A stretch of 34,572 nucleotides of DNA, taken from assembly GCA_003140785.1 (NCBI GenBank), contig PLKY01000255.1:1-34572 (forward strand). The letters run 5' to 3'. Numbering within the stretch: the stretch's first letter is position 1; the number at the start of each line of letters is the position of its first letter. A program made the position numbers and the translations under genes. The DNA is from Acidobacteriaceae bacterium (GTDB taxonomy: Bacteria > Acidobacteriota > Terriglobia > Terriglobales > Acidobacteriaceae). Positions 14,387 through 22,464 of this stretch are shown here, piece by piece. A model generated the notes under the pieces. That model had not been told where the DNA came from, ran no database searches, and saw only the letters and a list, made by a program, of their open reading frames with translations.

Positions 14387-15916
14387 ATGGAAAACGGAAA
14401 GATTCGCGTGCGGTTTGCGCCATCTCCCACGGGGCTTTTGCACGTGGGCAATGCGCGGACGGCGCTCTACAACTGGCTTTTCGCGCGTCGCTCCGAGGGC
14501 ACCTTCATCCTCCGCATCGAAGATACCGACACCGAGCGCTCTCACCCGCGCTATGAGAAGCAGTTGATGGAAGACCTGCGCTGGCTTGGTTTGGATTGGG
14601 ATGAAGGACCGATTGAGCCCGGCACGAAGGGACCGGGAAAGGGCGAATTCGGGCCCTACCGTCAATCCAACCGGTTACAAATCTATACAAAATATGCAGC
14701 AAAGCTGCTGGCAGAGGAAAAGGCCTACCGCTGCTTTTGCTCGATTGAAGAGCTGGAAGCGGAACGCAAGGCGCTTTTGGAAAAGCAACTGCCGCAGATC
14801 TACTCCGGCCGCTGCCGCCATCTAAGCGCGAAGGTGCTCAAGAGGAATGTTGCAGCGGGATTGCCGTTTTCGATTAGGCTGAAGATTGGCGAAGAGCCGT
14901 TGCGCTTTCAGGATATGGTACGCGGGCCCGTCGAGTTTCAGGCGGAAGCGGTGAGCGATCCGATTCTCGTTCGCTCCGGGACCGAGATGGAGCCGGGCAT
15001 GCCGGTTTACAACTACGTGGTCACGGTGGACGACGCGCTGATGGCAATCACCCACGTGATCCGCGGCGACGACCACATCTCGAATACGCCCAAGCAGGTC
15101 GCGATCTACGAGGCATTCGGATGGCCGGTGCCAATGTTTGCGCACCTCTCCACAATTCTTGGCGCAGACCGCGAACGGCTCTCGAAGCGTCACGGGGCAA
15201 CGTCCATCGCGACTTTCCGCGAAATGGGCTATCTGCCCGAAGCATTGGTGAACTACCTTGCCCTGTTGGGATGGGGCGCGGAAGACGGCAAGACCGAAAC
15301 CTTCACTCTGCCCGAACTGATCCAAGCGTTTGCGCTGGAACGCGTGACGCCGTCACCGGCTATCTTCGATTTTGACAAGTTGAATTGGCTGAACCGGCAC
15401 TACATCAAGATCGCCTCGCCCGTGCGGCTCGCGGCGCTGGCTTGGGAGTATTTCGGTGGACTGCTTCCGGAGAAGGACGATGCCTCCGACGCAGTGCTGG
15501 TATGGTTTGTGCGGGTAGTGGAACTGTTTGTTCCCAGCGTCGATCATCTGGGCCAACTGACGGCGAAGGCGCTTTTCCTTTTTGGATTCGATCCGGACGT
15601 GGCGCGCTCCAAGCCCGAGAACGCTGAGGTTCTTGCCGCCGATTCGGCGCGTACAGTGCTGGGAGAACTGGCCAACCGAGTTCGCGCGCACAGCCAGCCG
15701 GTGACCGCCGAAGTCTTCAAGCGGTGGATGGAAGAGATCAAACAGGCCACCGGAATCAAAGGCACGGAACTCTATCATCCGATCCGCATTGCGATCACGG
15801 GCTCGCATTCCGGCCCTGATTTTGACAAGCTGATTCCGGTGATCGAGCAGGGGGCGACTCTTCGCGTGGGAGTGCCCAGCATCCGGGAGCGGGTGGAGCG
15901 GTTTGTCGGGGTCTGA
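14387..15916 (+). CDS. gltX: Glutamate-tRNA ligase
   Basis: A 509-residue class I aminoacyl-tRNA synthetase that charges tRNA-Glu with glutamate, and possibly also tRNA-Gln in bacteria that use GatCAB. The ATG at 14387 is chosen over the track start 14291 because family proteins begin with a few residues before RVRFAPSPTG. The HIGH-type motif is HVGN in PSPTGLLHVGNARTAL. The KMSKS-type motif is LSKRHG (265-270). EDTDTERSHPRYE, IRGDDHISNTPKQ and FDFDKLNWLNRHYI are further family markers. The four zinc-binding Cys are not complete, which is common. The next gene follows after 3 bp. Confidence 0.97.
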   Translation: MENGKIRVRFAPSPTGLLHVGNARTALYNWLFARRSEGTFILRIEDTDTERSHPRYEKQLMEDLRWLGLDWDEGPIEPGTKGPGKGEFGPYRQSNRLQIYTKYAAKLLAEEKAYRCFCSIEELEAERKALLEKQLPQIYSGRCRHLSAKVLKRNVAAGLPFSIRLKIGEEPLRFQDMVRGPVEFQAEAVSDPILVRSGTEMEPGMPVYNYVVTVDDALMAITHVIRGDDHISNTPKQVAIYEAFGWPVPMFAHLSTILGADRERLSKRHGATSIATFREMGYLPEALVNYLALLGWGAEDGKTETFTLPELIQAFALERVTPSPAIFDFDKLNWLNRHYIKIASPVRLAALAWEYFGGLLPEKDDASDAVLVWFVRVVELFVPSVDHLGQLTAKALFLFGFDPDVARSKPENAEVLAADSARTVLGELANRVRAHSQPVTAEVFKRWMEEIKQATGIKGTELYHPIRIAITGSHSGPDFDKLIPVIEQGATLRVGVPSIRERVERFVGV

Positions 15917-15919
15917 CGG

Positions 15920-16513
15920 GTGCGCCCATTTTTGACAGACTTGAGCTTTCCGCACCACTGGCAGGCGGAAGTACTTGCGGCGCGGCCTCTGATTCTGCCT
16001 TCGCGGCATTTCACTTATCCACGGGACGTTGAAGAGATCGAGCGCGGCGCGCTGGAAATACTGGTGCGGCCAGATGAGCCGAACGCGCAGCAGGCGCGGG
16101 ATGCGGAATCCTTTCTGGCGACGTGCGCGCTTGGATTTCGCGATCCGGCAGTGCCCACCGGCGTGTGGGCGACTCCAAATCCAGATGAGCTGTGCGCCGT
16201 GGCAGGTGGATACGCCTACCTGATCGACACGAGCGCGCCTGAAAACTTCACGATGATTGCCTATCGGCCAGTGCTTGAAGTGCGCGCGCTCCCCGCGCAA
16301 GGCCTGCTGCTGTTTGTCGGCCACCACAGCATTCTGGCGTGGGGCGCTGCCGGTCGGGCATGGGAATCCGGGAAGCTCTCGGACGAAGGCGTAACGATCA
16401 CGAGCGTTGAGGGTATCGTGTTGCGTGGGCTGGGCTGGGAAATGATGAGCGACAAGGAAGCGCCGTTTGCCGTGGATTTGCGAACGGGTTCTCGGATGAG
16501 CCTAATCCAGTAG
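15920..16513 (+). CDS. Hypothetical protein closely following gltX
   Basis: This 197-residue protein starts at GTG, 3 bp after the gltX stop, so translation is likely coupled to gltX. There is no signal peptide or membrane helix. The N-terminal half (about 1-75) is rich in acidic and aliphatic residues with RHFTYPRDVEEIERGALEI. The C-terminal half (about 85-190) looks beta-rich with GGYAYLIDT, GLLLFVGHHSILAWG and VEGIVLRGLGWE, and might be a small beta-propeller-like or OB-like fold. I recognise no family and no catalytic motif. The close spacing suggests a role near translation, or simple co-transcription; nothing more can be claimed. Confidence 0.75.
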   Translation: MRPFLTDLSFPHHWQAEVLAARPLILPSRHFTYPRDVEEIERGALEILVRPDEPNAQQARDAESFLATCALGFRDPAVPTGVWATPNPDELCAVAGGYAYLIDTSAPENFTMIAYRPVLEVRALPAQGLLLFVGHHSILAWGAAGRAWESGKLSDEGVTITSVEGIVLRGLGWEMMSDKEAPFAVDLRTGSRMSLIQ

Positions 16514-16577
16514 TGAAATTTCGCTTCGTATCCCGCCATGGCGGTGTCGTTAAATCTTGATTTTCTCAATCAATTGA

Positions 16578-16598
16578 TGTACGATTTGAATGCGTACA
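16578..16598. promoter_or_regulatory. Operator-like palindrome of the toxin-antitoxin pair
   Basis: TGTACG (16578-16583) and CGTACA (16593-16598) are perfect 6-bp inverted arms with a 9-bp spacer, centred 23 bp before the antitoxin ATG at 16611. DUF1778 ribbon-helix-helix antitoxins repress their own promoters, and this is the natural binding site. It also argues against the ATG at 16590, which lies inside it. Confidence 0.65.
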
Positions 16599-16610
16599 AA
16601 CGGAGATGCC

Positions 16611-16889
16611 ATGCCTCGCGCAGCAATCGGCCAGAACAGCCGGATGTCACTGCGCATCCGGCCCGAGCAAAAGAAGCTGCTGATGCGGGCAGTCTCCCTG
16701 CAAGACACAGATTTGACTGATTTCGTGTTGAGGCACGCTCTTCAGGCCGCCCGCCACGCGATCGAGCAGGCAGAGCGCATCCAGCTGACGGAACGCGATA
16801 GCCTGCGGGTTCTGGATCTGCTCGAAACTCCGCCAAAACCGAATGCCCGGCTGCTTGCTGCTGCAAGATCTCTCCCAAAAGAGCGATGA
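16611..16889 (+). CDS. DUF1778 (TacA-like) antitoxin
   Basis: A 92-residue antitoxin of the type II GNAT toxin-antitoxin class. The ATG at 16611 has CGGAG at 16601-16605; the upstream ATG at 16590 falls in the operator. The N-terminal part forms a ribbon-helix-helix DNA-binding domain: SRMSLRIRPEQKKLLMRAVSLQDTDLTDFVLRHAL. The C-terminal tail RVLDLLETPPKPNARLLAAARSL is the usual toxin-blocking segment; DUF1778 proteins show a similar L-x-PPxPN pattern. The gene overlaps the toxin gene by 4 bp (ATGA), so the two are translationally coupled, and the pair is probably autoregulated. Confidence 0.92.
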   Translation: MPRAAIGQNSRMSLRIRPEQKKLLMRAVSLQDTDLTDFVLRHALQAARHAIEQAERIQLTERDSLRVLDLLETPPKPNARLLAAARSLPKER

Positions 16890-17419
16890 CCCGGCCCGCA
16901 CGGGTTGCGTGGCACGAAGAACCAATCGGGAGGCAGCACGACCGGCAGGCCTTCGACTGCGGTGAAGAAGCGCTGAACGATTTTCTGCGCCACCACGCCC
17001 GGAAGAATCACGAGATGGGCGGATCAAAGACGTTTGTCGCCGTGGCCGACCACAACAACACAACCATTCTCGGCTTCTACAGCCTGAGCCCCGCTTCAAT
17101 TGCTTACGCCCGAACGCCGGAGACGGTGCGGCGTGGGCTGGCGCGCTACGAAGTGCCCGCATTTCGTCTGGCGCGGCTGGCGGTTGATCGAGAGGCGCAG
17201 GGACGAGGCCTCGGCGGTCAGCTTCTGCTTGCCGCAGGGCGGCGCTGTTTACGCGCGGCGGCGGAAGTTGGCGGAGTCGCACTTTTGATTGACGCCAAGA
17301 ACGACAAGGTTGCCGGCTGGTACGCAAGCTACGGAGCCATACCGCTGCTCGACGCTCCACTCACGCTGTTGCTGCCGTTGAAGACCATCGAGGCAGCTTT
17401 GCAGTCGGCCGGAAAGTAG
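16886..17419 (+). CDS. GNAT toxin (TacT-like tRNA acetyltransferase)
   Basis: A 177-residue GNAT-fold protein. Characterised TacT-family toxins acetylate the free amino group of certain aminoacyl-tRNAs and stop translation. The sequence shows the conserved start FDCGEEALNDFLRHHARKNHEMGGSKTFVA, the core strand RLARLAVD (94-101), the acetyl-CoA pyrophosphate loop QGRGLGG (105-111) and WYASYGAIPL, whose Tyr146 matches the catalytic Tyr of known toxins. All key positions are intact, so it should be active. It follows the DUF1778 antitoxin with a 4-bp overlap. The next gene is convergent, 8 bp away. The acceptor tRNA cannot be predicted. Confidence 0.92.
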   Translation: MTRPARVAWHEEPIGRQHDRQAFDCGEEALNDFLRHHARKNHEMGGSKTFVAVADHNNTTILGFYSLSPASIAYARTPETVRRGLARYEVPAFRLARLAVDREAQGRGLGGQLLLAAGRRCLRAAAEVGGVALLIDAKNDKVAGWYASYGAIPLLDAPLTLLLPLKTIEAALQSAGK

Positions 17420-17427
17420 CTGCAGGC

Positions 17428-18624
17428 TTACCCAGCGGCGGCGCTCATCCGACGCGCCACGATCGTTTCATACGCTGCATACACCCCATCAAACACAGAA
17501 TCCCAGCTAGCCGTGAGTGCGTAGGCCCGTGCGGCCTTGCGCATGGCCGCGTGCTTGGCGGGGTCGCCCAGAATGCTGGCGACTGCCGTAGCGAACTCCG
17601 CGTCGGGCACGATGCGGCCGGTTTCGCCGTCGCGCACAATCGTCTTCGGCCCCCCATCGGGCGTCACCACCGCCGGGACGCCGCTGGCCAGTGCCTCCAG
17701 CACCACGTTGCCGAAGGTGTCGGTATGCGACGGGAAGACGAAGAGATCCATGTTCGCATAAGCCTCAGACAGCGCTTCCCCGCGCAGAACACCGGTGAAC
17801 TCCGCGCGGCGCAGGCGCCCGCGCAGCCACGCTTCATCGCCACCGTGACCGACGATGAGAAAACGAAAGCTTTGGTGGCCCATTCGTTCGAGCTCGTCCT
17901 GCACCTGCACCAGGCCTGCAATGTTCTTCTCAACCGAGAGGCGGCCGACAAATCCGAGCACCTGATCGCGATCGTCGTCTGGGCGGTTGCGTTTCGCGGG
18001 ATGGAAGAGATCCGCGTCGACGCCGCGCGGCATCAGGAAGCACGGGCGTTCAGTCATCTGCTCAAGGCGCCGGCAGAGATCCGGATTGGGAGCGAACAGC
18101 ACCTGCGCCACGGAGTAAAACCTGGCAGCGGCCGCCATCGCCAAGTCCTCAATCGTCTGGCCTGTCGCAGCCGAATGGCGCGCAGGCAGAAGGCGCAGAA
18201 ACCACTCCGAACGACGCGCCGCATACTCGTGCACATTGGTGTGCCAGCTTGCAGCCAGCGGCAGGCCCAGGTAACTTGCAAGCCCTGCACCGAGCATGCC
18301 TACTTCGCTTGGCCCCGTGATGTGAATCAGGTCGGGCTTGAAGCGCTCCAGCACTTCCTCAATGAATGGAATATGACGCAGATATGCGGGATCGAAGCGA
18401 AGATCCTTTTCTAATGCAAAGGATAGGATGCCGCGCGGCAACTCCAGTGTCCAAACATTGCCTTCTTCGATGATTGCCTGCGTGCGGTCGCCGGCTCGCA
18501 CGCATAAGAACGGCAGGTTGCGCCGGCGCGCGAATGCCTCAAAGTGGCGACTGGTGTGGGCGACCCCATTCACTTCATGGAAGGAGTCAGGAAAGTACGC
18601 CACGCGCGGCACAGATGCGTTCAT
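17428..18624 (-). CDS. Family 4 glycosyltransferase
   Basis: This 398-residue protein is a GT-B glycosyltransferase of family GT4. The N-terminal domain begins RVAYFPDSFHEVNGVAHTSR, typical of GT4 acceptor-side domains, and contains PDLIHITGPSEVGMLG. The C-terminal donor domain has GFVGRLSVEKN and FRFLIVGHGGDEAWLR. It ends with the EX7E-type segment VFPSHTDTFGNVVLEALASGVP followed by VTPDGGPKTIV. Relatives transfer mannose or glucose from a nucleotide sugar to lipids or polysaccharides. It follows the PHP-domain gene by 54 bp on the same strand, so the two are probably an operon. It has no membrane helix and is probably cytoplasmic or membrane-peripheral. The donor is not known. Confidence 0.92.
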   Translation of the reverse strand: MNASVPRVAYFPDSFHEVNGVAHTSRHFEAFARRRNLPFLCVRAGDRTQAIIEEGNVWTLELPRGILSFALEKDLRFDPAYLRHIPFIEEVLERFKPDLIHITGPSEVGMLGAGLASYLGLPLAASWHTNVHEYAARRSEWFLRLLPARHSAATGQTIEDLAMAAAARFYSVAQVLFAPNPDLCRRLEQMTERPCFLMPRGVDADLFHPAKRNRPDDDRDQVLGFVGRLSVEKNIAGLVQVQDELERMGHQSFRFLIVGHGGDEAWLRGRLRRAEFTGVLRGEALSEAYANMDLFVFPSHTDTFGNVVLEALASGVPAVVTPDGGPKTIVRDGETGRIVPDAEFATAVASILGDPAKHAAMRKAARAYALTASWDSVFDGVYAAYETIVARRMSAAAG

Positions 18625-18678
18625 AACCCTGTTTTACACTTGCCGAAAAAACGGTTCGGACGAGATCGGATCAAAGCG

Positions 18679-19839
18679 TCAGGCCTCTTGTTCTCCAAGT
18701 GCCAGGCGCAGCTTTTGCGAGTCGCTCCACGCGATCCGAAGGCCGCCGGATACGGGCCCTTTGCCCAGCAACTGCACCATCGCGATGGTCCAGCCAATCG
18801 CACGCGGTGCGCGGCCTTTGGGCCAAATCTCTGTCAAGGGGCGAACCACACCCTGGGCATCGGGATGGTAAACGCGCTCGTCCCAGGTGCGCGAGCCCTG
18901 CGGAAACTCCGGATAATTGCGGATCGCGTCCATTGTCGACTGCAGGATGCGATGCTTCCACGGCTCCGCATATTGCGGCATGAAGAGCACGTTGCTCTTC
19001 TTCTGCCGGCGGATCTCATGGACGAATTCGGTAAAGCTGGTTGCGTCGGTCAGGTTGATGTTGGCGTTCGGTTCCACGCCGTGCCGGTCGCCCCCACTGA
19101 TCAACAGCATGTTCCACTGCGGGGCCAGGCACCGCACCGCGCGATTCTCATCCCAGTGGCGCAGGCCGTTCAGTTCCAGTGCGTGCAGCCATGTGCCGTT
19201 TTTCTGGATAAATTCGTTGACAAGGAATTCGTGTTTCTCTTGTCCGACGAGGTAGAGGTCCCACATCGGGTGGTTGAACACCACCAGGACATTGGGCTCC
19301 TGGTGCAGCGCGGCGAGAATTTGTGTGAGTTCACCATCGCTTGGATTGGCAGTGAAGTCTTCCAGCACGCGCATCCAGTCGGCGGCCCTGGCGCTTGGCA
19401 AATTATGGATGCCGAGATGGAACGACTGCACCCCCCCGTACGGAGCGCTCCATTCAACCGAAACGGGAATGGTGCGGGCGCTGGGTACCGTGCGCAGAAG
19501 CATCGGCGCCTTGATGTTGTCGTGATCGGTGATCGACACCATGGGAGCCACATCGAGATTCTCGATTTGCCGGCTCTCGAGATCGTAGGCCAACTTGGGC
19601 GTCATCGGCGGCGTCCAGTAACTCTTCGCGTAGTCGATGCAGACTCCATGAACTGATTTCGATCGACGTTCGAGTCGCGAAATCAATGGACGAATCAGCG
19701 GATATTGATTTCCCAGATTCGCCAGAAAGTCCAGTGTCTCCATGGATTGGTTGGTATGGCTATGGAGGGAAACGCCCGAACGAAATCCCTTTGCAGCCTT
19801 TTGGTCGAGCCACAAGTAGTTGATCGTAGAGTTTGCCAC
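18679..19839 (-). CDS. PHP-domain metallohydrolase-like protein
   Basis: This 386-residue protein starts at GTG 19839, supported by AAGGAG six bases upstream. It matches the PHP (polymerase and histidinol phosphatase) fold by its metal ligands in order: SLHSHTN (H26, H28), SITDHDN (D105, H106, D107), VSVEW (E129), GIH (H145), FNHPMWD (H190) and GGDRHG (D251, H253). A full metal site is therefore likely. PHP proteins are phosphoesterases; the substrate here is unknown. Long insertions between motifs set it apart from histidinol phosphatase. The downstream GT4 gene in the same direction suggests that the pair acts on a glycan or glycolipid precursor, which is inference. A soluble cytoplasmic location is expected. 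Confidence 0.82.
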   Translation of the reverse strand: MANSTINYLWLDQKAAKGFRSGVSLHSHTNQSMETLDFLANLGNQYPLIRPLISRLERRSKSVHGVCIDYAKSYWTPPMTPKLAYDLESRQIENLDVAPMVSITDHDNIKAPMLLRTVPSARTIPVSVEWSAPYGGVQSFHLGIHNLPSARAADWMRVLEDFTANPSDGELTQILAALHQEPNVLVVFNHPMWDLYLVGQEKHEFLVNEFIQKNGTWLHALELNGLRHWDENRAVRCLAPQWNMLLISGGDRHGVEPNANINLTDATSFTEFVHEIRRQKKSNVLFMPQYAEPWKHRILQSTMDAIRNYPEFPQGSRTWDERVYHPDAQGVVRPLTEIWPKGRAPRAIGWTIAMVQLLGKGPVSGGLRIAWSDSQKLRLALGEQEA

Positions 19840-20158
19840 GTCCGCTCCTTTTTACCGCCACCCGGTCTACTGCCTGGTCCCGCGATCTGGCTGGAGTTTC
19901 TGTGCTTAGTATCCTCCGACTGCCGTCAATATCGCGTTAAGAGAGTGCGAATGTGGCTTCAATTGCGGAAAGAATCAATACAGTAACCAGAAATGCCAGT
20001 AAAACCCGATGTTTTCGGCTAAAACACGGAGAAAGCTGCACTCCAAAGTGTGCTTTCGGAAAGTCCAAGAAATTCCCGGCCAACGTGGTTGAGCACCATT
20101 TCCAGTGCACACGAGCGCTCGGGGACCGCTTCGCGGTTTTTTCAGGATTTGGGCGGAT
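19840..20158. other. Gap before PHP gene
   Basis: A 319-bp gap without a gene I can support. It contains a 10-bp palindrome CGAGCGCTCG (20112-20121), an imperfect hairpin AAAGCTGCAC/GTGTGCTTT near 20033-20055, and a plus-strand terminator-like hairpin at 20125-20142. Both flanking genes are on the minus strand. Confidence 0.6.
20125..20142 (+). terminator. Plus-strand terminator-like hairpin
   Basis: ACCGC-TTC-GCGGT followed by TTTTTT (5-bp stem, 3-nt loop). No plus-strand gene ends here, so it may end antisense transcription or a small RNA, or occur by chance. Confidence 0.45.
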
Positions 20159-21295
20159 CTAGCCGTTCGTTTTGGCCAATTCCGGCCCCAGGAAATCTTC
20201 GAGCGTCGAAGCCGGCATCAGTTCATTCGACGCGTGCTCGGCAGCCGCCTCGGGAATCAGGTAGTTCTCGGTGAGTCCTTTGCGCAGCATCTCGAAGGCT
20301 TCCTCCGGCGTGTCGGCAAACTGAAAGAGCTCGACATCCTTTGGCGAGATCGCGCCGGTCTCCACCAGCACTTCCAGGTTGAAGACGCGCCGCCAGTATT
20401 CCGGTCCATAGATGACGACTGTGATTTTCTTCGCCAGCTTATGCGTCTGCGCCAGCGTCAGAATTTCGAACATCTCATCGAGCGTGCCGAAGCCGCCCGG
20501 GAAGACAACCAGCGCCTTGGCCAAGTAAGCAAACCAGAGCTTACGCATGAAGAAATAGTGGAACTCGAAGTTGAGCGTTGGGGTGATGTACGGATTAGGA
20601 GACTGCTCGAAAGGTAGCTGGATGTTCATGCCGACGGTTTTGCCGCCGGCCTCGTGGGCGCCGCGATTGGCCGCTTCCATGATGCCGGGCCCTCCGCCCG
20701 AGGTGACTACGAAACGATGGCGGCGCGAGGGAATGGTCTTGGCCCAGGTGGTGAGCATGTGCGCGAGGCGGCGTGCGTCTTCGTAATAACGTGCCATTTC
20801 GACGGCCGCAACGGCACGCTTGCGCTGCAAGTCGGTCGCCTTGCCGGCGGCAATCTCGGGCGGCTTGGCCGGCTGCTCCTCACTCGGTGCGGGACGCGTC
20901 GACCCGGTGTTATCGAGAAGCTCCAGCTCGTGGTCAGCTTCTTCGCGGCCACGAAACCGCGCTGACCCGAAAAAGACCACCGTGTCCTGAATGCGCTCGC
21001 GGCGAAATCGCGCCAATGGCTCCATGTACTCGGCCACAATCCGAATCAGCCGCCCATCGGCGCTGTTAAGAAAGTTGGAATTTTCATAGGCCAGCGGGGC
21101 CGACGCGAGAGGCGGCGGCTGGCCGTTTCCAGGTAACTTGGCAACACCGTCAACGGCGGGTGTGGAGGGCAACGATGCGTTCTCAACCAGCGTTTCTGTC
21201 GTCTGTGTCTTGGGCGATGTAGGGCTGCTGCCCTCGGTTCGTGGAGAGCGATCTGCGCTTGCTGAGGAGGCTTCTTTGTTTTCTTGTTCGCTCAT
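20159..21295 (-). CDS. LOG-family (TIGR00730) nucleotide-binding protein
   Basis: This 378-residue protein combines a disordered, Ser/Thr/Pro-rich N-terminus (about 1-65) with a LOG/TIGR00730 Rossmann-fold domain (about 75-345). The family signature is clear: VVFFGSARF (107-114), TSGGGPGIMEAANRGAHEAGG (198-218) and VVFPGGFGTLDEMFE (263-277), the PGGxGTxxE site that in LOG enzymes binds and cleaves nucleotide 5'-monophosphates. Acidic and amide-rich residues after FEFHYFFMRKLWF complete it. It is probably a phosphoribohydrolase or nucleotide pyrophosphatase-like enzyme, perhaps related to cytokinin activation, but the substrate is not shown. It is larger than minimal LOG proteins (about 180-200), mainly because of the N-terminal tail and an insertion. 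It follows the membrane-protein gene after 3 bp. Confidence 0.9.
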   Translation of the reverse strand: MSEQENKEASSASADRSPRTEGSSPTSPKTQTTETLVENASLPSTPAVDGVAKLPGNGQPPPLASAPLAYENSNFLNSADGRLIRIVAEYMEPLARFRRERIQDTVVFFGSARFRGREEADHELELLDNTGSTRPAPSEEQPAKPPEIAAGKATDLQRKRAVAAVEMARYYEDARRLAHMLTTWAKTIPSRRHRFVVTSGGGPGIMEAANRGAHEAGGKTVGMNIQLPFEQSPNPYITPTLNFEFHYFFMRKLWFAYLAKALVVFPGGFGTLDEMFEILTLAQTHKLAKKITVVIYGPEYWRRVFNLEVLVETGAISPKDVELFQFADTPEEAFEMLRKGLTENYLIPEAAAEHASNELMPASTLEDFLGPELAKTNG

Positions 21296-21298
21296 GGC

Positions 21299-21658
21299 TT
21301 ACCCGTTTCTGTGGCGGAATGCATCCTTGAGCGCTATCCACAAATTCAACAACCCCAGCCCGGAAATAATGCCCCGTACGGCGCCATTGGCAGCATAGAT
21401 CGAGAGCGTCGGAAACTGGACGAAGAGCGGATTTTGATCCCAGAACAACGGCGACCAAGGCGCATAACAGACGGCCAATCCGATGTAGATCCGCAGCGTT
21501 ACACGCAGGAAAAGCTCTGCACGGATGAGCCATCGCGGAATTCGTTGCGGGGGATGGTCCGCCACCGACGCTCCAGACGGACCGCCAGCCAAGGAGCCAG
21601 GTTCAGGAGCCGGGCTCGCGGGCAAAGGATGCGATATCAATTCCGGCTGCTGAGACAT
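21299..21658 (-). CDS. Small membrane protein upstream of the LOG gene
   Basis: This 119-residue protein has a Pro/Ser/Gly-rich cytoplasmic start (about 1-40), a membrane helix (about 49-66, LFLRVTLRIYIGLAVCY), and a second hydrophobic stretch (about 86-108, with GAVRGIISGLGLLNLWIAL) before a basic end (FRHRNG). It resembles many small unannotated inner-membrane proteins and I cannot name a family. The stop is 3 bp before the LOG start, so the two are an operon and are probably translationally coupled. It is divergent from the secreted protein at 21862; the 200-bp gap between them should hold both promoters. Confidence 0.75.
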   Translation of the reverse strand: MSQQPELISHPLPASPAPEPGSLAGGPSGASVADHPPQRIPRWLIRAELFLRVTLRIYIGLAVCYAPWSPLFWDQNPLFVQFPTLSIYAANGAVRGIISGLGLLNLWIALKDAFRHRNG

Positions 21659-21861
21659 TCGTCAATATGAACTTCTGGCGCGCGTCCATCGTCACTCGGC
21701 TGGAACGGGGAGGCCGTATTGAAACGGTATCACAGCGGAGAGCGGGCCAGACGCGCTCCTTCCACGCTGTCGAAACGATAGTTCAGTAACGGTATTGCCG
21801 GTTCATTCTGGTCGGCGTATTTTATTTGTGTGCGCGGATTTCTTCTCAGAGGAGCCAGCCC

Positions 21862-22434
21862 ATGAAGCGTGCCGTCCCAGTCGGAATCGCATTCATTTTC
21901 GCCGTTGCAACCTTAGCTGCGCAGACTACCGCGACTCCGCCCGCGAGCCGGGAGAATGCTCAGACTGCAACGAACTTCGTCCTTTATCTGCCCGCACCAA
22001 CTTGCCCAGTGAGCATGCATGCGTTGCACGGGGCTGGGACCGGTCTGGTTGCCGTGCACGGGGATCAACGAATGGCGGGCTTCTCGCAGCGGATCCATCT
22101 CATTCTCACTAATCCGAAGTCGACAAAGATCGCCGTCGCGAAGGTGAAGGTCTTTGGTCTTTCCGGTAAGAATCGCGTCGAACGGGCATCGGCCAATCAG
22201 CTTGGCCTTACGAATCAGCAACCCGCGTTCGACCTGACAAGGACCCTCGATGTCACGTTCACACCGGAAGGCGAAAGGGACGTTGCGACCGATCTGGTTC
22301 TACCCGGCTTTACGTCGGTCCTCTCGATTCAGTTGGAATCGCTCACCTACAAGGATGGTTCGACTTGGACCGTCGCCGGGCGGCAGGCCTGCCGCGTCGC
22401 ACCCGATCCCATGATGCTCGTCGCCGACCGGTGA
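21862..22434 (+). CDS. Secreted hypothetical protein
   Basis: This 190-residue protein has a clear signal peptide (MKRAVPVGIAFIFAVATLAA, cleavage near AAQ), so it is exported. The ATG has AGAGGAG at 21848-21854 and replaces the track start at 21826. The mature region has one Cys in PAPTCPVSMHAL and another in GRQACRVAP, which may form a disulfide. Its later part is beta-rich with RIHLILTNPKSTKIAVAKVKVFGLSGKNR and SVLSIQLESLTYKDGSTW, suggesting an immunoglobulin-like or similar beta-sandwich. I do not recognise a named family. The next gene follows after 30 bp on the same strand. Confidence 0.78.
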   Translation: MKRAVPVGIAFIFAVATLAAQTTATPPASRENAQTATNFVLYLPAPTCPVSMHALHGAGTGLVAVHGDQRMAGFSQRIHLILTNPKSTKIAVAKVKVFGLSGKNRVERASANQLGLTNQQPAFDLTRTLDVTFTPEGERDVATDLVLPGFTSVLSIQLESLTYKDGSTWTVAGRQACRVAPDPMMLVADR

Positions 22435-22464
22435 GCATATCTGCCTTTTCCATTGGAGATCGCT

